Below, one piece after another: positions 1 to 5,900 of a stretch of DNA of 7,678 nt; position 1 is the first letter of the stretch, and each line of letters begins with the position of its first letter. The DNA lies in NCBI GenBank assembly GCA_030597965.1, contig JAUVQU010000111.1, positions 1 through 7,678 on the forward strand. The letters are read 5' to 3'. This DNA is from Cellvibrionaceae bacterium. GTDB lineage: Bacteria; Pseudomonadota; Gammaproteobacteria; Pseudomonadales; Cellvibrionaceae. The notes below the pieces were generated by a model. It was not told the origin of the DNA. It ran no database searches and was given only the letters and a program-made list of their open reading frames with translations. A program made the translations under genes and the position numbers.

Positions 1-866
1 AATCTCTGGTCAATGTCTGCCCGCAATTCAGAGTTGTCCATTCCCGGTAGCGCGCGTAAATCAAATTGCATTTCGCACTGACCACAGATTCGATTGGGGT
101 TATCTCCACCGTGAATACAGCCCAGGTTCATGGTTGGTATGGGCACACTAAAGCCGGGGTTTTGGTGACGCGCTTGTAGCTCCTGCCGAAAAGCCAGTAG
201 ATCGCTAATGACTAGATGCATGGACTCTATAGCGTTATGGCCTAGGTCGGGGTTGGAGGAGTGCCCTGACTGGCCTTCAACTGTTATCTGCTCCATCATA
301 ATGCCTTTGTGCATTCTGATGGGCGTGAGGCCGGTTGGTTCACCGATGACGGCATAGCGAGCCTTGGGGCGCCCCAGCTCAGCCAGAGCGCGAGCACCGT
401 CCATTGAACTCTCTTCGTCGGCGGTGGCAAGAATAATCAAAGGTTGTTTTAGTTCGCAGTCTGCAAATGTTTTGGCGGCCTCAATGGCGACAGGGAAAAA
501 GCCTTTCATGTCCGTGGCGCCCAAGCCAAACCATTTGTTGTCGCGCTCGTTCAGCTTGAAAGGGTCTGATGTCCAGCGGTGTTCGTCGTAGGGAACGGTG
601 TCGGTGTGCCCCGCCAGTACCAGTCCACCGGGGCCTTGTCCAAGGGTGGCGATGAGGTTGCACTTATTCTTTTCTGGTGCGCCGATGGTGATGATTTCTG
701 TATTGAAGCCCAATTCGTCCAACCAGGTTGCTAACAGCTCAATAACGGCTCGATTACCCATGTCCCATTTGGCGCTATGGCTGCTGACCGAAGGCGCGGC
801 AACCAACTGCCGTAGTTGTTCAAATAGCGACGGTAGCTCTGTGGATGAGCTTGTAGAAAGTGCCAT
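1..866 (-). CDS. argE: N-acetylornithine deacetylase ArgE (3' end missing, cut by window edge)
   Basis: This M20-family metallopeptidase removes the acetyl group from N2-acetylornithine to give ornithine in cytoplasmic arginine biosynthesis. The visible 288 residues start MALSTSSSTE and match E. coli ArgE (383 aa, from memory) almost throughout. Seen in the sequence: AGHTDTVP (metal ligand H87, with D89), GLGATDMKGFF (bridging D119), ATADEESS (catalytic E151 and metal-ligand E152) and IGEPTGL (E176). The dimerisation or lid segment follows, with GQSGHSS and NLGCIHGGDNPNRIC. The last roughly 95 residues, including the final histidine ligand, lie beyond position 1. The ATG at 864-866 has only a weak GAG ribosome-binding core 8 nt upstream (875-877). 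DapE and carboxypeptidase G2 are relatives, but the HGGDNPNRIC and RALPGM segments fit ArgE better. The gene lies 99 bp downstream of the PhzF gene on the same strand. Confidence 0.95.
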   Translation of the reverse strand, partial: MALSTSSSTELPSLFEQLRQLVAAPSVSSHSAKWDMGNRAVIELLATWLDELGFNTEIITIGAPEKNKCNLIATLGQGPGGLVLAGHTDTVPYDEHRWTSDPFKLNERDNKWFGLGATDMKGFFPVAIEAAKTFADCELKQPLIILATADEESSMDGARALAELGRPKARYAVIGEPTGLTPIRMHKGIMMEQITVEGQSGHSSNPDLGHNAIESMHLVISDLLAFRQELQARHQNPGFSVPIPTMNLGCIHGGDNPNRICGQCEMQFDLRALPGMDNSELRADIDQR

Positions 867-965
867 GGATTGTGCTCAATGTTGTGTAAAGGACTCTACT
901 GTAACAAAGTCGCTGTTTTTTTACTTTCATCTCGCACTGTTGATTTCGTGCTGCCAGCTTCTCAG
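867..965 (-). other. Gap between the PhzF gene and argE, no clear signal
   Basis: I see no convincing intrinsic terminator after the PhzF gene. The only inverted repeat is a 4-bp GCAC/GTGC stem without a T-run on the minus strand. An argE promoter is also uncertain: the best match is TTGTTA, 17 bp, then CAACAT, which is a poor -10. No ArgR-like TGAAT/ATTCA operator was seen. Readthrough from the PhzF gene into argE is therefore possible. Confidence 0.4.
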
Positions 966-1760
966 TTACAGCAGCAGCTCGCCATGCAGTATTAAGCAGG
1001 CCTGCCCACGTATCAGAATACGATCACCGTTAAGCTCACATTGTACGTCTGCGCCGCGCTGAGATATTTGCTTGGCCTCAAATTTTTCTTTGCCTAAGCG
1101 CTCTGCCCAGTAGGGGGCAAGTTTGGTAAAGGCTGAACCGGTAGCTGGATCTTCAGGGATACCTACAGCGGGGGCGAAGAAACGACAGACAAAATCCACA
1201 TCATCCCCTTTGGCGGTAACTATGATGCCTCGGTAGGGAAGCTGCTCCAAAATGTGGAAGCGTGGTTTGAGGGCGGCAACTTCACTTTGTTTATCAAACA
1301 CCGCAACCAGGTCTTCACCGCTGAGGGTGTAGCGTGGCATAGCGCCCAGCCCAGCACTCAAGAGTTTGGGTACGGCACAGGGGGTGCAGGGCTCCTGGGG
1401 GAAATCCATTTGCAAAAAATCGTCTTTACCTTCGACGCTCTGACGTTCGACAAACAAGGGGCCACTATTGGAGTTGAACTGAACGGTGTCCTCTTGAATG
1501 TTGAGGCAATGAAATAACACGTAGGCGCTGGCCAGAGTTGCGTGACCACAGAGATTAACTTCGGTAGTGGGGGTGAACCAGCGAATACGGTAGTGCTCGT
1601 TCTCGCGTACAAAGAACGCGGTCTCTGACAGGTTGTTCTCGGCTGCGATCTGCTGCATCAACTCATCGGTCAGCCAGTGATCAAGTGGACACACGGCGGC
1701 CGAATTGCCCCCAAAAGGTTTGTTGCTGAATGCGTCCACCTGAAAAAGACGAATGGTCAA
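966..1760 (-). CDS. PhzF-family isomerase/epimerase-like protein, substrate unknown
   Basis: The 264-residue protein belongs to the PhzF (diaminopimelate-epimerase-like) fold, made of two similar lobes around a central active site. Family hallmarks visible are GGNSAAV (17-23), NLSETAFF with the presumed catalytic E46, the CGHATLASA motif (71-79, H73) and FFAPAVGIPEDPATGSA (194-210). Length is normal. True PhzF isomerises a phenazine precursor, but no other phenazine gene is nearby and most family members have no known reaction, so a phenazine role should not be assumed. The position after GSA, often His in relatives, is Phe here (F211). The start is TTG: an in-frame stop lies four codons upstream (1770-1772), no ATG lies between, and a good AAGGAG sits 5 nt before it. 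The gene lies between argE and the terminator of the phosphate operon, so it probably has its own promoter within 1761-1868, though I found none of good quality. Confidence 0.9.
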   Translation of the reverse strand: MTIRLFQVDAFSNKPFGGNSAAVCPLDHWLTDELMQQIAAENNLSETAFFVRENEHYRIRWFTPTTEVNLCGHATLASAYVLFHCLNIQEDTVQFNSNSGPLFVERQSVEGKDDFLQMDFPQEPCTPCAVPKLLSAGLGAMPRYTLSGEDLVAVFDKQSEVAALKPRFHILEQLPYRGIIVTAKGDDVDFVCRFFAPAVGIPEDPATGSAFTKLAPYWAERLGKEKFEAKQISQRGADVQCELNGDRILIRGQACLILHGELLL

Positions 1761-1765
1761 AATGG

Positions 1766-1771
1766 CTCCTT
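1766..1771 (-). promoter_or_regulatory. Ribosome binding site fixing the TTG start of the PhzF gene
   Basis: AAGGAG on the minus strand lies 5 nt before TTG at 1758-1760. With the in-frame stop at 1770-1772 and no ATG or GTG between, this is the only sensible start for the full PhzF N-terminus (TIRLFQVDAF). Confidence 0.8.
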
Positions 1772-1868
1772 AATTTCTGTTTGTGCGTCTATAGCTTAGC
1801 GAGACTGCTCTTGATGTTAGTTAAGTCGATAATAAATATTTAGGCAATAATAAATTCACGGGCAATAA

Positions 1869-1897
1869 AAAAGGCGCGGGGTTCGCCGGCGCCTTTT
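1869..1897 (-). terminator. Intrinsic terminator of the pit operon, possibly bidirectional
   Basis: A perfect 9-bp stem pairs 1869-1877 with 1889-1897 (AAAAGGCGC with GCGCCTTTT). Within the 11-nt loop a GG-TTCG-CC mini-hairpin (1880-1887) can form. Read leftward, the GC-rich part is followed by six T residues and then ATT, a strong Rho-independent signal about 40 nt past the pit stop codon. Read rightward it is followed by TTTTCGTTTTG, so it could also stop plus-strand transcription, although no plus-strand gene ends here. Confidence 0.85.
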
Positions 1898-1936
1898 CGT
1901 TTTGTTCTGTTTTGTGGTTTGCTGGCCTTTACTTGA

Positions 1937-3208
1937 TTAACCAAAGACGCCTTTAAAGAAGAAGAAAAATAAAATAGATAAGAAAGCACCGGCTGGCAGG
2001 GTAATGATCCAGCTAATAAAGATGGTGCCTATCACGCTGAGATTCAGTGCGCCAATACCACGTGCCAGGCCTACACCTAAAATCGCGCCCACTAAAGTGT
2101 GCGTCGTGGAAACCGGAAGGCCGGTATAGGAGGCCAGCACAACCGTGGCCGATGCACCCAGCTCTGCGGCAAAGCCTCGGCTTGGGGTGAGTTCGGTGAT
2201 CTTTTTGCCGACGGTGGCAATTACTTTCCAGCCGTAGGTGGCCAGGCCAATAATGATACCAACGCCACCGAGTAATAGTATCCAGCTAGGCATAACGGAC
2301 TTGGCCGCAACTTCACCGCCGGTACTCACCACGCTGGCAATAGCGGCCAGCGGGCCAACGGCGTTGGCAACATCATTTGAGCCGTGGGCAAAAGCCATCG
2401 CGCAGGCGGTAAAAATCATGAGGATAGCGAATACTTTCTCGACACTGGCAAAGCGGTTGTGTTCGCTTTTGACCTCTTTAATTCTTCTCAGTAAGAGTAT
2501 GCCGAATAGGGCTACTAGCACCCCGACAGCGGTAGCGAGGCCAAGACTCTCGACGATACTGAGTGAGAAGCCCATATCTTTAAATACGTGTTTAAGGCCT
2601 TTTAATATGGTTACCATGGCAATCAAAAAACCCACGACAAACATATAATAAGGCACGTATTTTTTAGCGTTACGAAACGGGTCTTCAGTATCAAGGATCG
2701 ACCGTTGTACGCTGCGGAAAATCATGTACGAAATAGTTCCGGCCAGTACCGGTGATACGACCCAGCTGGCGACGATGTTGCCGACCTTGCCCCAGGCAAC
2801 GGCATCGACTGAGATGCCTACGGCAGCAAAGCCTACAATGGCACCGACAATGGAATGGGTGGTGGATACAGGCCAGCCCATGATGCTGGCAATTAACAAC
2901 CAGCTACCGGCGGCCAGCAGAGCGGACATCATTCCGAAGACTAATAAATCCGGTGTTTCGGCGAGGGCATTGGTATCAATAATACCTTTGCGGATGGTGG
3001 ATGTGACCTCGCCGCCTGCGAGGTAGGCACCCAGGAATTCGAATACCATGGCAATAAGAATGGCTTGCTTGATGGTGAGCGCGCCAGAGCCAACCGATGT
3101 GCCCATGGCGTTGGCGACATCGTTCGCACCGACACCCCAGGCCATAAATAATCCGAAAATACAGGCCATAATCAGTAGTGTCTGGCCGTGCTCAGCAATA
3201 ATTTCCAT
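1937..3208 (-). CDS. pit: PiT-family inorganic phosphate transporter
   Basis: This inner-membrane, low-affinity phosphate transporter of the PiT family is expected to be driven by the proton or sodium gradient with metal-phosphate as substrate. The 423-residue protein is strongly hydrophobic, with roughly ten to twelve membrane segments and a charged central loop (about 166-185 and 240-256). The internal duplication typical of PiT is plain: GANDVAN (27-33) and GSNDVAN (276-282), then GWPVSTTHSIVGAIVG (111-126) and GLPVSTTHTLVGAILG (363-378). The paired Asn-Asp residues (N29/D30, N278/D279) are the conserved transport residues. The C-terminus carries a run of five Phe residues (414-418). The ATG at 3206-3208 follows an AAGG site by 7 nt. 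The gene begins 33 bp after the DUF47 gene, implying one transcript, and ends before a strong terminator. The sequence alone does not distinguish proton from sodium coupling. Confidence 0.96.
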   Translation of the reverse strand: MEIIAEHGQTLLIMACIFGLFMAWGVGANDVANAMGTSVGSGALTIKQAILIAMVFEFLGAYLAGGEVTSTIRKGIIDTNALAETPDLLVFGMMSALLAAGSWLLIASIMGWPVSTTHSIVGAIVGFAAVGISVDAVAWGKVGNIVASWVVSPVLAGTISYMIFRSVQRSILDTEDPFRNAKKYVPYYMFVVGFLIAMVTILKGLKHVFKDMGFSLSIVESLGLATAVGVLVALFGILLLRRIKEVKSEHNRFASVEKVFAILMIFTACAMAFAHGSNDVANAVGPLAAIASVVSTGGEVAAKSVMPSWILLLGGVGIIIGLATYGWKVIATVGKKITELTPSRGFAAELGASATVVLASYTGLPVSTTHTLVGAILGVGLARGIGALNLSVIGTIFISWIITLPAGAFLSILFFFFFKGVFG

Positions 3209-3241
3209 AGGAAAACCTTTTTAAACTTATTTTGGGCCGTG

Positions 3242-3922
3242 TTAGCGGGCCAGTAACATTTGAAGTCGAGAGCCAACCTTTTGTGCTCGGTCGGCGAGGT
3301 CTCCTACCCACTCGATAATACGATAGAGAAAGATAACGTCCACAGGGGGAAGGTCTTTTTCGATTTTAAATAAGTTACTGCGGATGGCAATCTGCAGTTC
3401 ATCGTTACGGTGTTCTAACTGGTCAAGCTTTTCAATCAGCTTTTGTACAATTCTTACTTCTCGGCCTGAGAAGCCGGTTTCTAAGAGTTCGTCGAGCTCC
3501 TCAATAGCTTTTACTGCTTGAGCTGAAGTGGCCACGGCTGTTTTGACGAACTCCAGCATTTGCTTTTCCATCTCTTTGGGTATAGTCATTTTACGCCCTA
3601 ACATGATACCGGCGATGTCTTTTGAGCGGTTGGCAATATTGTCTTGTACGCTCAGAAGTTCCAGTAGATCTCCGCGAGGCACTGGCATGAACAAACTTTT
3701 GGGAAGGTTTAGGCGAATCTCTTTCTTCAGTTCATCGGCTTTGTTCTCAAATTTGCCGATGTTTCTTTGAATCTTAGCGGCTTCTTTCCAGTCTTCGGCT
3801 TTAACCGCCTTGAAGAAGTCGTTCAGCAGGGCAGCTGCCTCGTGGGAGACTTTCATGTGTTCTTGGATGGGTCTGATGGGTGATTTGCCAAACAATCCAG
3901 CTAGTGGCGTTGTAATAGGCAT
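3242..3922 (-). CDS. DUF47/TIGR00153 PhoU-like protein, probable Pit accessory or regulator
   Basis: This 226-residue, all-helical cytoplasmic protein belongs to the DUF47 (TIGR00153) family, relatives of PhoU usually encoded beside PiT transporters. It is rich in charged heptad-like helices and has no signal peptide or membrane segment. PhoU-type acidic E/DxxxD motifs, which bind metal clusters in PhoU, appear at E59-D63, E170-D174 and E204-D208, with acidic residues D94 and D102 in the helix between. The conserved start (LAGLFGKSPIRPIQEHM) and the end (WVGDLADRAQKVGSRLQ) are both present, so the gene is full length. ATG at 3920-3922 has GGAG 7 nt upstream. As first gene of the pit operon it is likely made together with the transporter and may modulate it. 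That role is inferred from context and family and is not shown by the sequence. Confidence 0.92.
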   Translation of the reverse strand: MPITTPLAGLFGKSPIRPIQEHMKVSHEAAALLNDFFKAVKAEDWKEAAKIQRNIGKFENKADELKKEIRLNLPKSLFMPVPRGDLLELLSVQDNIANRSKDIAGIMLGRKMTIPKEMEKQMLEFVKTAVATSAQAVKAIEELDELLETGFSGREVRIVQKLIEKLDQLEHRNDELQIAIRSNLFKIEKDLPPVDVIFLYRIIEWVGDLADRAQKVGSRLQMLLAR

Positions 3923-3968
3923 AAATAATCTCCAGTTTTTTGGCGAGTAGCTGAGCTAGAAGTTTGGC

Positions 3969-3977
3969 ATGTTAACA
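3969..3977 (-). promoter_or_regulatory. Candidate extended -10 promoter of the DUF47-pit operon
   Basis: The minus strand reads TGTTAACAT, an extended -10 (TGn then TAACAT, four of six matches to TATAAT). A poor -35 (GTGCCA) lies 19 bp upstream. Transcription would start near 3962, giving a leader of about 40 nt before the DUF47 start. A weak -35 would fit an activated promoter, but the call rests only on motif matching. Confidence 0.4.
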
Positions 3978-3981
3978 AAAT

Positions 3982-3999
3982 ATTTCATCTTTATGGCAC
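3982..3999 (-). promoter_or_regulatory. PHO-box-like element upstream of the pit operon
   Basis: The minus strand reads GTGCCATAAAGATGAAAT, matching the PhoB consensus CTGTCATAAAACTGTCAT at 12 of 18 positions. It has the characteristic arrangement of two 7-bp half sites separated by 4 bp (GTGCCAT, AAAG, ATGAAAT). It sits just upstream of the candidate -10, where a PhoB site replacing the -35 would be. The second half site is poor, so this may be a chance match in AT-rich DNA. Confidence 0.3.
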
Positions 4000-4026
4000 T
4001 ATTTTTAGGGCTGTGATGTAGCGGCT

Positions 4027-4054
4027 ATGACTTCTCCCTTAATCTGGCTACAAT
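4027..4054 (+). promoter_or_regulatory. Candidate sigma-70 promoter of the GspE-like ATPase gene
   Basis: ATGACT (4027-4032, four of six to TTGACA) is separated by 16 bp from TACAAT (4049-4054, five of six to TATAAT). The predicted start near 4061 leaves a leader of about 27 nt before the preferred ATG at 4088. It would also serve glnE if the two genes are cotranscribed. Confidence 0.45.
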
Positions 4055-4064
4055 CGACATAGAT

Positions 4065-4074
4065 TGATGCATCA
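4065..4074 (+). repeat. Perfect 10-bp palindrome at the ribosome-binding site of the ATPase gene
   Basis: TGATGCATCA is a perfect inverted repeat just past the predicted transcription start, sharing its last base with the AGGA ribosome-binding site. It could be a small operator or could be coincidental. There is no loop, so a stable RNA hairpin is unlikely. Confidence 0.35.
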
Positions 4075-4077
4075 GGA
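4074..4077 (+). promoter_or_regulatory. Ribosome binding site favouring the ATG at 4088
   Basis: AGGA lies 10 nt before ATG 4088-4090, a somewhat long but usable spacing. The in-frame upstream options, TTG at 4064 and ATG at 4067, have no Shine-Dalgarno sequence and would sit within a few bases of the predicted transcript start. Confidence 0.5.
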
Positions 4078-4087
4078 AATAATAATT

Positions 4088-5869
4088 ATGAATGCCGTGC
4101 AGCCGGTTGATCGAATAGTGGACTTGCGTAACCTTTTGGATGATTTGGTCGAAGATGACCGTGTAGGCAGAGAGGACGCTAACCTGTTGTCTGGGCAGAC
4201 TCGCAGTCGTGATCAAGCTCTAATGCATCCGCTGAGCTATATTGCCAGCCAGAATCTAGAAGATCGCAGTGGTCAATCATCTCAATTGAGCGAGCTCGCT
4301 TTGACTCAGTGGTTGGCGGATCGTGCAAATTTAGAGCTGCGGCATATCGACCCCCTAAAAATAAATGTGCCCGACGTTACCGAGGTGATGTCCTACGCCT
4401 TTGCCAAGCGTCACGGCATTTTATGTATTTCCGTCAGTGAGCATGAGGTGGTCGTAGCCTGTACCCAGCCGTTTGTTTCGGCTTGGGTGCCTCAGCTGGA
4501 ACATGTGGTTCGTCGTCAGGTGCGCAGAGTCTGTGCCTTGCCCTGTGATATCCAGCGTTACACCATTGAGTTCTACAGTTTATCTAAGTCCATCTCCGGC
4601 GCTTCCGGTTTGGCTGGCCCCTCGTCGGTCACTAACTTTGAGCAGCTATTAGAGCTGGGTTCGCTCAAAGATAAAGACATTGAAGCCAACGACCAGCACG
4701 TCGTTAATATTGTTGATTGGCTGCTTCAATACGCGTTTGATCAGCGCGCCAGTGATATTCATATTGAGCCGCGCCGGGAAGTGGGTCGTGTGCGTTTTCG
4801 TATTGATGGCGTTTTGCATCAGGTGTATGAGCTGCCTGCGGCCATTTGCACGGCGGTCACTAGTCGTATCAAGATTTTGGGTCGTATGAATGTGGCCGAA
4901 AAGCGTAAGCCGCAGGATGGGCGTATTAAGACTAAGCGCTCAACGGGGCAAGAGGTGGAGTTGCGTCTTTCAACCTTGCCCACAGCCTTTGGTGAAAAAC
5001 TGGTCATGCGGATTTTTGACCCTGATGTTCTGCTGCGTAGCTTTTCCGATTTGGGCTTAGTTGGGGACGATTATCAGCGTTGGCAGACTATGGTGGGTAA
5101 GCCCCACGGTATTGTTTTGGTTACGGGCCCTACAGGTTCCGGTAAAACCACTACGCTGTATTCCAGTCTCAAGCAGCTGGCTACCAGCGAAGTAAATGTC
5201 AGTACCATTGAAGATCCAATTGAAATGGTCGAGGAAGCCTTTAATCAAACGCAGGTCCAGCACAATATAGGCCTGGACTTCGCGACGGGTGTGCGTACTT
5301 TGTTGCGTCAGGATCCAGACATCATCATGATCGGTGAAATACGAGATCTTGAAACGGCTAAAATGGCGGTACAGGCGGCATTGACGGGGCATTTGGTTAT
5401 TTCAACATTGCACACTAATGATGCGGCGACCGGCGTGACTCGGCTGCTCGATTTGGGTGTGCCCTCTTATCTCATTAAATCGACGGTATTGGGAATCATG
5501 GCGCAACGGCTAGTGCGCACCTTGTGCCCACATTGCAAGAAAGAGTCCCAGATCGACCTTGATGCTTGGAATAATTTGGTCAGGCCGTGGAGTGCCAGTA
5601 AGCCGCCAAAAATATATGAGCCGGAGGGTTGTCTGGAGTGCCGTAATACGGGGTATCTTGGACGCCAGGGGCTCTATGAGATTATGCCGCTCACCGAATC
5701 TGTACAAAGTTTGATTACGGACAATTGCGACCTGCTGGAATTGCGTAAGCTGTCCATGCGGGAAGGAATGCGTACGTTACGTTTGTCCGGAGCGCAAAAG
5801 GTCGCCCAGGGATTAACAACCATCGAAGAGGTTATGCGGGTGGCGCCACCGCCGGATGTGCAAATGTAA
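4088..5869 (+). CDS. Orphan GspE/PilB-type secretion or pilus assembly ATPase
   Basis: This 593-residue cytoplasmic AAA-like hexameric ATPase belongs to the GspE/PilB (T2SSE) superfamily, which powers type II secretion or type IV pilus extension. Residues from 1 to about 165 form the N-terminal GspE_N-like domains. From about 185 the N2/PAS-like part follows, including the typical DQRASDIHIEPR. The catalytic domain carries Walker A GPTGSGKT (347-354, K353), the Asp box STIEDPIE (E375, D376), Walker B IMIGEIRD (E417, R419) and the His box STLHTNDA (H442). Two CxxC pairs (C480/C483 and C515/C518) make the zinc finger of the extension-type ATPases, before the TGYLGRQGLYE motif. The zinc finger argues against PilT. 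All catalytic parts are intact. No pilus or secretion partner is nearby, and a similar lone ATPase near pit and argE exists in Pseudomonas (recalled, not searched). An in-frame ATG at 4067 would add seven residues. Confidence 0.93.
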   Translation: MNAVQPVDRIVDLRNLLDDLVEDDRVGREDANLLSGQTRSRDQALMHPLSYIASQNLEDRSGQSSQLSELALTQWLADRANLELRHIDPLKINVPDVTEVMSYAFAKRHGILCISVSEHEVVVACTQPFVSAWVPQLEHVVRRQVRRVCALPCDIQRYTIEFYSLSKSISGASGLAGPSSVTNFEQLLELGSLKDKDIEANDQHVVNIVDWLLQYAFDQRASDIHIEPRREVGRVRFRIDGVLHQVYELPAAICTAVTSRIKILGRMNVAEKRKPQDGRIKTKRSTGQEVELRLSTLPTAFGEKLVMRIFDPDVLLRSFSDLGLVGDDYQRWQTMVGKPHGIVLVTGPTGSGKTTTLYSSLKQLATSEVNVSTIEDPIEMVEEAFNQTQVQHNIGLDFATGVRTLLRQDPDIIMIGEIRDLETAKMAVQAALTGHLVISTLHTNDAATGVTRLLDLGVPSYLIKSTVLGIMAQRLVRTLCPHCKKESQIDLDAWNNLVRPWSASKPPKIYEPEGCLECRNTGYLGRQGLYEIMPLTESVQSLITDNCDLLELRKLSMREGMRTLRLSGAQKVAQGLTTIEEVMRVAPPPDVQM

Positions 5870-5889
5870 TGTTCGGTTAAATAAAACGA

Positions 5890-5894
5890 GAGGT
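5890..5894 (+). promoter_or_regulatory. Ribosome binding site favouring the GTG start of glnE
   Basis: GAGGT directly abuts the ATG at 5895-5897, leaving no spacing for that start, but lies 6 nt before the in-frame GTG at 5901-5903, a normal distance. This makes GTG the better start. The difference is two residues. Confidence 0.5.
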
Positions 5895-5900
5895 ATGTGT

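Noticed and set aside
598..1062. 154-codon plus-strand open frame
   Set aside because: It lies antisense to argE and the end of the PhzF gene, has Ser/Cys-rich composition without recognisable motifs, and is explained by the strong minus-strand genes.
966..1760. Assigning a phenazine biosynthesis role because of the PhzF fold
   Set aside because: No other phz gene is present, and the family is large with mostly unknown substrates.
2238..2648. 136-codon plus-strand open frame inside pit
   Set aside because: It is antisense to a clear PiT coding region; its composition is that of the complement of membrane-protein codons.
3948..3958. TAGCT-G-AGCTA inverted repeat in the leader of the DUF47-pit operon
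   Set aside because: Only 5 bp per arm with one central base; such repeats are common by chance and no operator family is recognised.
4011..4031. CTGTGAT and CTATGAC repeats on the plus strand, resembling PhoB half sites
   Set aside because: Their starts are 14 bp apart rather than the 11 bp PhoB requires.
4025..4216. 63-codon minus-strand open frame covering the divergent promoter region
   Set aside because: It overlaps the start of the ATPase gene antisense, covers its promoter, and shows no family resemblance.
5057..5392. 111-codon minus-strand open frame
   Set aside because: It is antisense to the Walker A to His box core of the ATPase, which fully accounts for the sequence.
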